Assembly: GCF_002554795.1 (NCBI RefSeq)
Contig: NZ_PDEQ01000006.1
Coordinates: 124,001 to 188,000 of the forward strand
Reading direction: 5' to 3'
DNA: 64,000 nt
Source: Longibacter salinarum
Lineage (GTDB): Bacteria; Bacteroidota; Rhodothermia; Rhodothermales; Salinibacteraceae
The position numbers were made by a program, and so were the translations under genes. Under the pieces are notes generated by a model. It searched no databases. It saw only the letters and a list, made by a program, of their open reading frames with translations, and was not told where the DNA came from. Numbering within the stretch: the first letter of the stretch is position 1; the number at the start of each line of letters is the position of its first letter. This document shows positions 1 to 7,509 of this stretch, piece by piece.

Positions 1-1
1 T

Positions 2-1093
2 CTTTTCGCATTTGTAGCGACCGTCTCGGCGAGTCCGGCGGCCGCGACCGACGGATCAGCTGCGACGGACGGCAACGAGGACGCTCCCGTTGCCATGATG
101 ACCGTTCCTGGTCTTCCCATGCCGGTTCCCGTCGCCCCACAGTTCGGTGATATGGTCCGTCTTCCGGATGGAACCTTCATCATGGGTCTTACGGACGAGG
201 ACCCCTTCGAAATGCAGAGCGCCGGTCGTCGCCGTGTCACGGTGAGCGCTTTTTACATCGACCGTTTCGAGGTCACCAATGCAGAGTACCGCGAGTATCT
301 TCAGTCTCTCTCCCCGGGAGTCCGCGACGATGCACTGCCGGATTCGACAGCCTGGACGAGTTCGGCCAGCCGCGCCGACTTCTCGACGTATTTCTACGGC
401 TCGAACTATGATGAGTACCCGGTCGTCTCGGTGACATGGCAGGACGCGAAGGACTATTGCAAGGCAGAGGACAAGCGCCTTCCGACCGAAGCAGAGTGGG
501 AGTATGCTGCTCGCGCCGGGCGCGTCGGCGGTGTTTACCCGTGGTCCGGCTTCTCGCCGCGCGATGCCTTCGGCCGCTACCTCGCCAACTTCAACCCGGG
601 TCGCCAGGGGCAGGCAGCAGACGGTTATGCCTTCACGGCACCGGTCGGTTCATTCCCGCCCAGCCGCTGGGGCCTTCACGATGTCGCCGGCAACGCGGCT
701 GAATGGGTCGAAGATACATACTCTCCAACGTACGCCAACCTCTCCGACCTCGACCCCGTCTATCGTGGCGAGGACAGTGAGGAGACGCGCAAGGTCGTAC
801 GTGGCGGTGCGTGGGATTCGAATGCGTTCCGCATTGGCGTGGGCTTCCGTGACATGCACGAAGCCGACCAGGCCTCGCCCCGCATTGGTTTCCGCTGTGC
901 TGCCGACATCAGCCAGGTCGAAGGAACGCAGCGTCGCTTCAAAGACCCGGAGCCGCCGCAGCCGGATCCCTCTAACGAAGGTGGTGACGCCAACTCGGAG
1001 TCGGGTGACGACGCTGCTGGTGACACGACGGAAGAAGAAGATGGTACGGCGCCGCCGGAATCCGGCACGACGCCTCCCGGTGGTGGACAGTAG
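2..1093 (+). CDS. SUMF1/FGE-sulfatase-fold secreted protein, GldJ/GldK-like (5' end outside window)
   Basis: The reading frame is open from base 2, so the start lies upstream; the first visible residues (LFAFVATVSASPAAA) look like the end of a signal peptide, and the ATG at 95 is therefore internal. The body is a formylglycine-generating-enzyme (SUMF1) fold: RLPTEAEWEYAARAG, the AGNAAEWVED stretch, KVVRGGAW and a final IGFRC. The ANFNPGRQG and YPVVSVTWQDA segments resemble the T9SS gliding lipoproteins GldJ and GldK more than sulfatase-modifying enzymes, which suggests a structural role at the envelope. No gldL follows, so this is not a gldKLMN operon. The last 65 residues are an acidic Pro/Glu/Gly-rich tail. 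The SUMF1 fold is secure; the GldJ-like role is inference. Confidence 0.8.
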   Translation, partial: LFAFVATVSASPAAATDGSAATDGNEDAPVAMMTVPGLPMPVPVAPQFGDMVRLPDGTFIMGLTDEDPFEMQSAGRRRVTVSAFYIDRFEVTNAEYREYLQSLSPGVRDDALPDSTAWTSSASRADFSTYFYGSNYDEYPVVSVTWQDAKDYCKAEDKRLPTEAEWEYAARAGRVGGVYPWSGFSPRDAFGRYLANFNPGRQGQAADGYAFTAPVGSFPPSRWGLHDVAGNAAEWVEDTYSPTYANLSDLDPVYRGEDSEETRKVVRGGAWDSNAFRIGVGFRDMHEADQASPRIGFRCAADISQVEGTQRRFKDPEPPQPDPSNEGGDANSESGDDAAGDTTEEEDGTAPPESGTTPPGGGQ

Positions 1094-1141
1094 ATTCGGG
1101 CACAGGGACTAGATCGTCCCACACTGCTGATTGCTACAGGA

Positions 1142-1178
1142 AACGCTCCAGCTCTCGTCGAGGGCTGGAGCGTTTTTT
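1142..1178 (+). terminator. Intrinsic terminator of the SUMF1-fold gene
   Basis: An 11-bp perfect stem (AACGCTCCAGC, 1142-1152, against GCTGGAGCGTT, 1164-1174) with an 11-nt loop is followed by a run of six T. It lies 48 bp after the stop codon. Confidence 0.9.
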
Positions 1179-1294
1179 ATGGAGCAAAAAGGCGTTTGGT
1201 GAAATGTTTACGGCTCCGATTAATCGGCATGGATCTTCCGGGCAGGCCGATATGCGGCTCGGGGGCAAGGGAGAACCGACAGACCGTAATGTTG

Positions 1295-1318
1295 AGCGTC
1301 ACACGGCCGTGTGACGCT
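1295..1318. repeat. Perfect 24-bp palindrome
   Basis: Two 12-bp half-sites, AGCGTCACACGG and CCGTGTGACGCT, meet with no spacer. It lies in the 320-bp gene-free stretch 1179-1499, between the terminator above and the 3' end of the transporter gene. There is no T-run on either side, so it does not look like a terminator. It could be an operator or a recognition site for a dimeric protein. Confidence 0.75.
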
Positions 1319-1337
1319 GTGTTCGGTAGACGGTACG
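1305..1337 (+). repeat. 33-bp direct repeat, copy 1
   Basis: Begins inside the 24-bp palindrome (GGCCGTGTGACGCTGT) and extends to TAGACGGTACG. It matches copy 2 at 1462-1494 with three mismatches, same orientation, 157 bp apart. Confidence 0.65.
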
Positions 1338-1461
1338 CCATTTCGATACGTTCAAACGCGTTTACCGGCGTTTCCCGACAAGCCCTAACGGTTTTTCGTA
1401 ACACGTCAAATGGGTTGGTCAGCCCCTACCGCCTCTCACCCAGGAAGAATGATTGTGCATG

Positions 1462-1494
1462 GGCCGTGTGACGCTGTTTTCGATAGACGGTCCG
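1462..1494 (+). repeat. 33-bp direct repeat, copy 2
   Basis: Second copy of the 1305-1337 repeat. It keeps only one arm of the palindrome and ends 5 bp from the stop codon of the minus-strand transporter gene. Apart from the palindrome and these repeats I see nothing in 1179-1499. Confidence 0.65.
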
Positions 1495-1499
1495 GTATG

Positions 1500-2318
1500 T
1501 TATGCGCTGCGTGACTCTACCTTTGGGCGCTCCTCCTCCGTTGATGCATCTGCCTCCGCCCCCACCTCATCGCTTGAGCCAACGGCTTTATTCTCCTCCG
1601 CACGCTCTCGCATCTCCTCGGCTGTCTCGTGGCCGAGGTAATCGTCCATGATCCAGTGTGCGACGTAGATGATCGGCGTAATCCCGATCGCGATGAGAAA
1701 CTTGTAGATGTAGTTGAACAGCGAAATCGCAATGATCTCCTGGACGGTGAGCTGGCCGACGAAGGCGACCGTGAGGACGACGAACGTGTCGATGAATTGA
1801 GATCCGAATGTCGATCCCGTAGCGCGTAGCCACAGGTACCGGCCGTTCGTCAGGTTGCGGAGCCAGTGGAACAGGAAAATATCAACGAGCTGGCCGATGA
1901 GGTACGCCGTCAAGCTCCCGATAATGACGCGTGTGGAGTTGCCGAAAACCTCGACGAAGGCCTCCTGCGACACCGGAGAGGACGGAGCGACGGGCACCTC
2001 CATCGCAACCCACAACAGCAGAAACTCAAAGCAAATCATCGCCATTCCGACGAACGTCACAAAGCGGATCCCCCGCTTGCCGTAATACTCGTTGAGCAGG
2101 TCCGTGACGATGAACGTGATCGGGAAGGCGATCACGCCAGCGGTCATGGTCACCGAGGTGAACTCCTGCCCTGCAAGGTTGATGACGAACGGCAGATCGA
2201 CGACCGTGAAAAACTTACTGGCTGTCGCCTCCGCCACGACGAGTGCCGTCAGGAAGATGGCGGCGCAAATGACATACAGCTTCTGCGGTCGGGAAAGAAC
2301 GTAGGCCTCGCGAATCAT
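1500..2318 (-). CDS. Queuosine precursor transporter (VUT family, YhhQ/DUF165)
   Basis: A 272-residue integral membrane protein with about six hydrophobic segments. Family marks are ATASKFF, TAGVIAFPITFIVTDLLNEYYG, and the GSLTAYLIGQLVDI and TGSTFGSQFIDT segments. The YhhQ family imports queuosine precursors (preQ0/preQ1 or queuine) across the inner membrane for tRNA modification. I chose the ATG at 2318 (MIREAYVLSRPQK) because family similarity begins there; an in-frame ATG at 2375 would add 19 unrelated residues. The last 40 residues are an acidic, glutamate-rich cytoplasmic tail beyond the family core. It is the last gene of a minus-strand series with the two-component pair upstream. Confidence 0.85.
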   Translation of the reverse strand: MIREAYVLSRPQKLYVICAAIFLTALVVAEATASKFFTVVDLPFVINLAGQEFTSVTMTAGVIAFPITFIVTDLLNEYYGKRGIRFVTFVGMAMICFEFLLLWVAMEVPVAPSSPVSQEAFVEVFGNSTRVIIGSLTAYLIGQLVDIFLFHWLRNLTNGRYLWLRATGSTFGSQFIDTFVVLTVAFVGQLTVQEIIAISLFNYIYKFLIAIGITPIIYVAHWIMDDYLGHETAEEMRERAEENKAVGSSDEVGAEADASTEEERPKVESRSA

Positions 2319-2431
2319 AGGGGAGAGGTGGGTGAAACGGGCAGAGTGCCGGGAGGGGAGCAGGGTGCGATCCACGACTTCTCTGGGCCGTACCGCATGA
2401 TTTCCGCCTCCGTTCCGCGCCGTCAGATACG

Positions 2432-3550
2432 TTACGACGCGTGCGTGTCGCGGGCCGGCTCGGAAGCTGTCGGAGCCTCATTTGTTGGCTCGCCGTCGTA
2501 CACGGCCGGAAGGGTAAAGCCAAACGTGCTTCCGCTGCCGGGTGTGCTCTCGATCATCAACTCCCGTCCGTGCGCACTGAGGATGTGCTTGACGATCGCG
2601 AGGCCGAGACCGGTCCCTCCCTGACTGCGCGATCTGGACTTGTCGACGCGGTAAAACCGCTCCGTCAGACGCGGGATGTGCTCGGGTGAAATGCCGAGTC
2701 CATCGTCGGCGACGGTAATCTTTACCTCGTCGGATGGAAGGAGGCGCGCGATAATCTCAACGTGGCCGCCTTCTCGGTTATATTTGATCGCGTTATCACT
2801 GAGGTTCACGAGCACCTGACGTACACGCTCACGATCCCCGTACACCTTTGGCAGACTCTCCGGGAGCCGATGTTGCAGCGTCACGTTTTTGTTCTCGGCC
2901 TTGATCTCAAGCGACTCGACGACGCCTTCAACCAGAGATCGAAGGTCGAATGGCTCCGCTGACATTTCGAGTTCGCCGGTCTCGATGCGTGCGATGTGCG
3001 ACAGGTCGCGCGCAAGGTTATCGAGACGATTGGTGTTGCGCATGATTTTCTCCAGGAACGATCGATTTACGGACGGATCGTCGACCGCTCCATCGAGCAG
3101 CGTTTCCGTAAATCCCTGGACGGAGAAAATCGGCGTTTTAAGCTCGTGCGAGACGTTACCGATGAACTCACGTCGGTAATTCTCCATCTGTTTTAAGTCC
3201 TGAATTTCCCCCTCAAGCGTCTGGCCGGTACGGAAGACTTCCCACACAAGCTTCCGCATCTCATCGCCGCTCGGCCGCGGGGCGGCTTCCAGATCGTCGA
3301 ACTGGTGCTGGCGAATCTGCTGTAGCGTGCGTATGGCATGGTGAACGCGGGGCGTCACAAATCCCCACACGGCGACGTACGTGCCAAACCCAATCCCAAC
3401 GGTCATCGCGACGAGGGTGAGCCACGAGGCGTCAAAAAGAACGACCGTAAGGGCGAGTGCGACCACCATCACCGTCCCGGCCGTTTTCAGCGTCAGGCGA
3501 GAGAACAGCGGGGGGCGTTCGTCGGGCGTTGAAGGGGGCGATGTTGTCAT
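2432..3550 (-). CDS. Sensor histidine kinase, PhoR/ResE-like
   Basis: 372 residues. Two closely spaced membrane segments lie at about 24-40 and 43-65, with almost no periplasmic loop between them, then a linker coiled coil, a HisKA domain with phospho-acceptor His135 in NVSHELKTP, and a HATPase domain with the N box NLSDNAIKYN, G1 box DDGLGIS, F box ERFYRVDKSRSR and G2 box GGTGLGLAIVK. Its partner is the OmpR-family regulator at 3702-4409, transcribed just ahead on the same strand. Domain order matches PhoR without a PAS domain. No pst or phoU genes are visible, so phosphate sensing is only a guess from the family. The short loop suggests signal input from the membrane or from a partner protein. 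Confidence 0.9.
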   Translation of the reverse strand: MTTSPPSTPDERPPLFSRLTLKTAGTVMVVALALTVVLFDASWLTLVAMTVGIGFGTYVAVWGFVTPRVHHAIRTLQQIRQHQFDDLEAAPRPSGDEMRKLVWEVFRTGQTLEGEIQDLKQMENYRREFIGNVSHELKTPIFSVQGFTETLLDGAVDDPSVNRSFLEKIMRNTNRLDNLARDLSHIARIETGELEMSAEPFDLRSLVEGVVESLEIKAENKNVTLQHRLPESLPKVYGDRERVRQVLVNLSDNAIKYNREGGHVEIIARLLPSDEVKITVADDGLGISPEHIPRLTERFYRVDKSRSRSQGGTGLGLAIVKHILSAHGRELMIESTPGSGSTFGFTLPAVYDGEPTNEAPTASEPARDTHAS

Positions 3551-3701
3551 ATCGGTAAAGCGTCTGAACGGTACGGGCAGACGAATGGGGTTGCGCGTCG
3601 GGGCTCAACATAGCGAGCAGCGACATGAGGCGAGTCACCGTGGGATTAACGATCGCATGATCGTCAGTGCATGCGCCCGGGGCAATTGATCGCGTGCCCG
3701 A

Positions 3702-4409
3702 TTAACCTCGGAATCGATACCCGACCCCTTTGATGGTCTCGATGTAGTCGGATCCGATCTTCTCTCTGATCTTTCGCACGTGGACATCTACGGTTCGGTC
3801 GACGACGTAGACATCCGGTCCCCAGACCTCGTCGAGAATTTCCTGACGCGTAAACGCCGTACCGGGGTGGGAAGCCATGAACTGCAGCAGTTCAAACTCC
3901 TGCTTGGGGAAATGCATCTCCTTCGAGCCGTTCTCTTGCTCCTGTATGACAATAAACCGATCGCGATCAATGGTTAGGTCATGGATGCTCAGAGTGTCGG
4001 GCGGCGTATCATTCCGTTTCGACGACCGAAGAAGCGCCCGAACCTGACTCACGATAACAGGAATGGAGACCGGCTTGCTCAGGTACGAATCGGCCCCACT
4101 CTCCAGGCCCTCGATCATGCTTTCCTCCTCCGTACGTGCCGTGAGCATCAGAACCGGAATCGTACGCAAGTACGCGTCTTGCCGAATCCGACGACATGTC
4201 TCGAGCCCATCCATCTCAGGCATCATTACGTCGAGAATGATGAGGTCAGGCTCGATGTCCCGAGCTGTGGCCAGTGCTTCCTGCCCGTCTCGCGCCGCGG
4301 CAACCTCGTATCCTCGATTGGTGAGGTTGTAGTCCAGAAGATCGATGATATCCTGCTCGTCATCGACCACAAGAATAACCGTGTCACCGGAAGCGTCAGA
4401 GCGTGTCAT
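3702..4409 (-). CDS. Response regulator, OmpR/PhoB family
   Basis: 235 residues. The receiver domain (about 10-125) carries the acidic pair in VVDDEQD, phospho-acceptor Asp60 in LIILDVMMPEMDG, a Thr in LMLTA and Lys112 in LSKPV. The C-terminal winged helix has the PhoB-type FTRQEILDEVWG, the VVDRTVDVHVRKIREKIG helix and IETIKGVGYRF at the end. It binds DNA as a dimer when phosphorylated. The histidine kinase gene starts 151 bp downstream on the same strand and is the evident partner. Confidence 0.93.
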   Translation of the reverse strand: MTRSDASGDTVILVVDDEQDIIDLLDYNLTNRGYEVAAARDGQEALATARDIEPDLIILDVMMPEMDGLETCRRIRQDAYLRTIPVLMLTARTEEESMIEGLESGADSYLSKPVSIPVIVSQVRALLRSSKRNDTPPDTLSIHDLTIDRDRFIVIQEQENGSKEMHFPKQEFELLQFMASHPGTAFTRQEILDEVWGPDVYVVDRTVDVHVRKIREKIGSDYIETIKGVGYRFRG

Positions 4410-4469
4410 GATAGGACGGTGGTAGCCAGGGAGACGATAAAGGGGGCAGTCCCTTAGGTTACCGTAAAG

Positions 4470-5210
4470 TTAAGAGGTTTCGTCCCACCATGCAATGTCC
4501 GGAAGATCGTCCGTCAAATCAGAGAGAGGAGCGTCGTGTGATTCACCGAAGAGCTCAAAGGAAACGCCGTCTTTGACCTCTGAAAGAGGCTGATGCTCTT
4601 CAATGACCGGGAGGTACGTCTCGTACGAGTGCAGCGCTGCTTGCGCTCGCTCAAGGTCTGAGTCGGTAAACGTCGTAACGCAGCCGATCTTCGCTGCGGG
4701 AGACGACTGCAGATGATCGGGGCGTTCGCTGTCGTCCGGGGCAGGCGGAAGAGTGAAGAAGGCGAGGCGTTTGGGGTATGGCCGTCCCTGAGCTCGCAGG
4801 GCGCAGGCGAGGTGTTTCACCACAGCATGAGAGACGAGATGGTCGGGGTGGCCGCTGATCCCGTGGACCGGATACGTGATGAGAACATCCGGGGCCGTGC
4901 GGCGGACATGCTTTTCGATGATGGCAGCCAGCCGACGCGGATCGATGGCATCGAGTTCGCCGTCGGGAAGGTCGAGGACCCGAAGGGAGGATAGGTCGAG
5001 CTCGCGTGCGACGTTTTGCATTTCCTTGAATCGAACATTCCCCATCTCGTCCTTCGATAGCCCGAGACGCTCGCGCTGCGACGTTGCTTCTCCTCGCGTG
5101 AGTGTGAGAAGATGAACCTCGTGGTTCTCACGTCGCTGTCGCGCGAGCGCAGGAGCTGGGCCGAAGGATTCGTCGTCAGGGTGGGGAAAAACGTACAGCA
5201 GGGAGGCCAT
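4470..5210 (-). CDS. PIG-L/LmbE-family Zn-dependent N-deacetylase
   Basis: 246 residues. The metal site is visible as HPDDE (His10, Asp12, Asp13) near the N-terminus and the distal GHPDH. Members remove N-acetyl groups from GlcNAc-type sugars, including BshB in bacillithiol and MshB in mycothiol synthesis. BshA and BshC are not in the window, so a bacillithiol role is possible but unproven. The gene is on the same strand as the two-component pair, 60 bp ahead of it. The C-terminus, rich in Asp, is slightly longer than the catalytic core needs. Confidence 0.85.
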   Translation of the reverse strand: MASLLYVFPHPDDESFGPAPALARQRRENHEVHLLTLTRGEATSQRERLGLSKDEMGNVRFKEMQNVARELDLSSLRVLDLPDGELDAIDPRRLAAIIEKHVRRTAPDVLITYPVHGISGHPDHLVSHAVVKHLACALRAQGRPYPKRLAFFTLPPAPDDSERPDHLQSSPAAKIGCVTTFTDSDLERAQAALHSYETYLPVIEEHQPLSEVKDGVSFELFGESHDAPLSDLTDDLPDIAWWDETS

Positions 5211-5257
5211 GTGAGATGGGGAAATGGATAGCAGGCAGGTGACGATGAAATTAAGAA

Positions 5258-5377
5258 GTCAGAATCTGTTTGGCGGACGGCCTTCGGCCACCCAAATGTA
5301 CGGACCTCACGACGGTCGGTCCTCGCTGCGCTCCAAACCCCAGGCACGGTTGAGCTCGCGCATCGCGTCTACTAAGT
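5258..5377 (+). repeat. Dispersed ~120-bp intergenic repeat, copy A
   Basis: Starts GTCAGAATCTGTTTGGCGGA. Aligned by eye without gaps to the reverse complement of 10811-10930, about 84 of 120 positions agree, with the best blocks at the start and around GGTTGAGCTC. No frame in it gives a recognisable protein. Confidence 0.6.
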
Positions 5378-5828
5378 CATTGCGAAAGGATAACCGTCAG
5401 ACTGAATAATAGGTATGAACAGCTGCGCTCATTCTTTTGTGATGCACCTGCCAAACAGGTTGTCAGCACGATACATAGTAAGAATTGAGCGAGCAAGCGA
5501 ACGAATCTTGTACCCGTACCTCAACAGGACGTAGGTCTCGGGTGGCTCCGAATTTCTTTGTGCTTGTGCACGTCCGCGGATCGGAGGTCTTAGGATACGT
5601 ATTTGAATGCGATGAAATTACCCCCGAGAGTCCTCTGTGCTCAGGTCGCACTGCCCCAATCCGTTTTCCGAATGATATTGCCGGGATCGTCCAAACCGTG
5701 TCCTCGCAGCGGCTCCGAGTTGGGAAGAGCAACGTTTCAACAATACACGTTCAACCGTTCTTCTGTTAGGGTGTGGCGCGTCTGCCGAGTCGAAGCCGTT
5801 GGAGACATCGACATTTTACAGTCGAAAC
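5378..5828. other. Gene-free stretch
   Basis: Short overlapping frames of 60-130 residues exist on both strands (for example 5463-5732 minus and 5485-5769 plus), but none has a recognisable motif, signal peptide or family look. I see no RNA gene here. Confidence 0.5.
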
Positions 5829-5873
5829 GGTATAACAAACAGAAGAGGACGCCCGGTGATACCGAACGCCCTC
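5829..5873 (-). terminator. Probable terminator of the cobalamin-receptor operon
   Basis: On the minus strand a 13-bp imperfect stem (5873-5861 against 5857-5845, with G-U pairs) and a 3-nt loop are followed by a moderately T-rich stretch (TTCTGTTTGTTATAC). It lies about 30 bp past the stop of the BFD-like gene. Confidence 0.5.
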
Positions 5874-5901
5874 CGATTTATGCGCCGACCCTTATTCAGG
5901 T

Positions 5902-6132
5902 TCAATCAGATGAGGCGAACGTACGTGGTTCGTCTTGCTCTCGAATGATTTCATCGAACGATGTGTCGCCCGTTCGCAGCATTCTCCGTACATACGGGTG
6001 ACAAAGCTGGCATTTCTTGCCGAACTCGACGTGTTGCTGAAGCTCTTCCACGGAGGTAGCGCCGGTTGTCTCGGCGATCGCTCGTAACTCAACGAAGGGT
6101 TTCTGGAAGCAGTAGCAACGGTCGATATTCAT
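5902..6132 (-). CDS. BFD-type [2Fe-2S]-binding protein
   Basis: 76 residues. Four cysteines are spaced C6-x-C8-x32-C41-x2-C44, the signature of the bacterioferritin-associated-ferredoxin (BFD) [2Fe-2S] fold; the helical segment before CQLC also fits. BFD proteins are small electron carriers, and in Bfd itself the cluster reduces ferric iron in bacterioferritin. Here no ferritin is nearby. The gene is the last of a minus-strand set, 44 bp after the BtuG-like gene, and would be transcribed from the cobalamin riboswitch promoter if the set is one operon. A role in corrinoid or iron reduction is inference. The short ORF is credible because of the cysteine spacing and the following hairpin. Confidence 0.82.
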   Translation of the reverse strand: MNIDRCYCFQKPFVELRAIAETTGATSVEELQQHVEFGKKCQLCHPYVRRMLRTGDTSFDEIIREQDEPRTFASSD

Positions 6133-6176
6133 CGGAAGCGACGTCGGGTGAACGAGAGCCGAAAGAAGAAGGCGAA

Positions 6177-7256
6177 TTACCGGGCATTGATGGAAAAGTC
6201 GATGTGAGCCGGAGCAACGCCAGCCTGAATCGTGTCGACGGCTGCACCACCCCGCTCGTGCACGGTGACGGTTCCGCTTTCGTCAAACGGACTGGCCGGT
6301 GAAAGGCGACCGATGTACAACAACTCGTTTCTATCGTCGTAGCCGACAGCGCCGGGGCTGTCGCCCGCAACGTCGAGACGCGACTCGATCTGGTTCGTTG
6401 CCGTATCATATCGAAGAACACGTCCATCGGCCAGAAGAGCATATGCCTCTTCTGCTGCTGAGCTGTAGCTTACGTGTTGGCCGAAGCTCGCCGAGCTGAT
6501 CTGCGTCGTTAGTTCGACCTCGTCACTGATAGAGCCCGTCGACGGATCGACGACACGGATGGCCCCTGGACTCGACGTTGACGGGTTGCCGGTCTGGATG
6601 CCGGTGCAGAACACGATCACCTCGTCATCCTCGTCACGTACAAGAGAACGTGGGCCCGTGCAACCGATGTCGATCGTCTGGACAGTGAGATCATTCGCAT
6701 CGATGATGCCGATGGACGATCCGCTACCGAAACCGCCGAGCGCGACAACGATCGTGGAGCCCAGCACCTCCACATCTTCGGGTGTACCGGGGACATCGAC
6801 AGAATCAACGACGGTGCTCGTCGTGAGGTCAACCACGTCCACATCGGACGGGTCAACTCCGTAATCCTGGCTTGTCACGTAGGCTCGATCTCCGTTCACG
6901 GCGACGTAACGCGGGTTGGGAATACCCGTGATTTGGCCAATACGCTCATTCGTTGGGGTGTCGTAGATGTCGACCGTAGCCGTTTCTCCGAACACGACGA
7001 AGAGCCGTCCGCGAGGTCCGACCTCGATGCTCTGAATGTAAGACGAAAACCCGGCCTGACCAGCAGGAGGAAGCGTTTGAAGAGCTTCGGTCTGCGGATT
7101 GAAGATGGTCAGCGAACTGTTCGCATTGCCAAACGCACCACCGTTGGCGATGTAGACCCCAGATGTTACGACCGTCATAGAGTCATCTTCGGTGAGGTCG
7201 CATCCGGTAAAGAGAAGGAACAGAGAAAGGAGGGAGAGTAGCGAAACTGTGCGCAT
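6177..7256 (-). CDS. Surface beta-propeller lipoprotein, YncE/DUF5074-like, BtuG candidate
   Basis: 359 residues. A lipoprotein signal peptide ends in FTGC with the lipidated Cys19, followed by acidic residues (DLTEDD), the kind of export signal that sends Bacteroidota lipoproteins to the cell surface. The rest is a beta-propeller: repeated strands such as VYIANGGAFGNANSSLTIF, PRYVAVNGDRAYVTSQDYG and PEDVEVLGSTIVVALGGFG. The NGGxFGxxNSSL motif is typical of the YncE-like proteins next to BtuB; in Bacteroides these include BtuG, a surface protein that binds cobalamin very tightly and hands it to BtuB. It lies directly behind the TonB receptor gene on the same strand, downstream of a cobalamin riboswitch, which supports the same role here. 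Confidence 0.82.
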   Translation of the reverse strand: MRTVSLLSLLSLFLLFTGCDLTEDDSMTVVTSGVYIANGGAFGNANSSLTIFNPQTEALQTLPPAGQAGFSSYIQSIEVGPRGRLFVVFGETATVDIYDTPTNERIGQITGIPNPRYVAVNGDRAYVTSQDYGVDPSDVDVVDLTTSTVVDSVDVPGTPEDVEVLGSTIVVALGGFGSGSSIGIIDANDLTVQTIDIGCTGPRSLVRDEDDEVIVFCTGIQTGNPSTSSPGAIRVVDPSTGSISDEVELTTQISSASFGQHVSYSSAAEEAYALLADGRVLRYDTATNQIESRLDVAGDSPGAVGYDDRNELLYIGRLSPASPFDESGTVTVHERGGAAVDTIQAGVAPAHIDFSINAR

Positions 7257-7509
7257 ATTCGAGAAACGAAGTAAGGGGAGAGGGTTACCGACCGGACACG
7301 TTCGTTAGAGCGTGTGTCATTTCAGCATTCCACGGCGCGGCTGCTCAGACGTGTACGGCAGTATGCGGGAATGGGAGTGTGAGAGGGCCTCATGTTTGAC
7401 CATAACGCCGTATTTTCGGAACGCATGAGACGCGCGAGGTCCGTTTTTCGATGACATACGAAGACATTCCGGTTTGATATCAAAACAGTCCGGTAGATAG
7501 GGAAGGGGG
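7257..7509. other. Spacer between receptor and lipoprotein genes
   Basis: 253 bp without a credible gene. It holds a 12-bp perfect palindrome TTTGATATCAAA at 7473-7484, just after the receptor stop on the minus strand. I see no terminator, so read-through into the lipoprotein gene is plausible. Confidence 0.45.

Noticed and set aside
5463-5769. Overlapping frames of 89 and 94 codons on opposite strands
   Set aside because: No recognisable motif, no ribosome-binding or operon context, conflicting strands.
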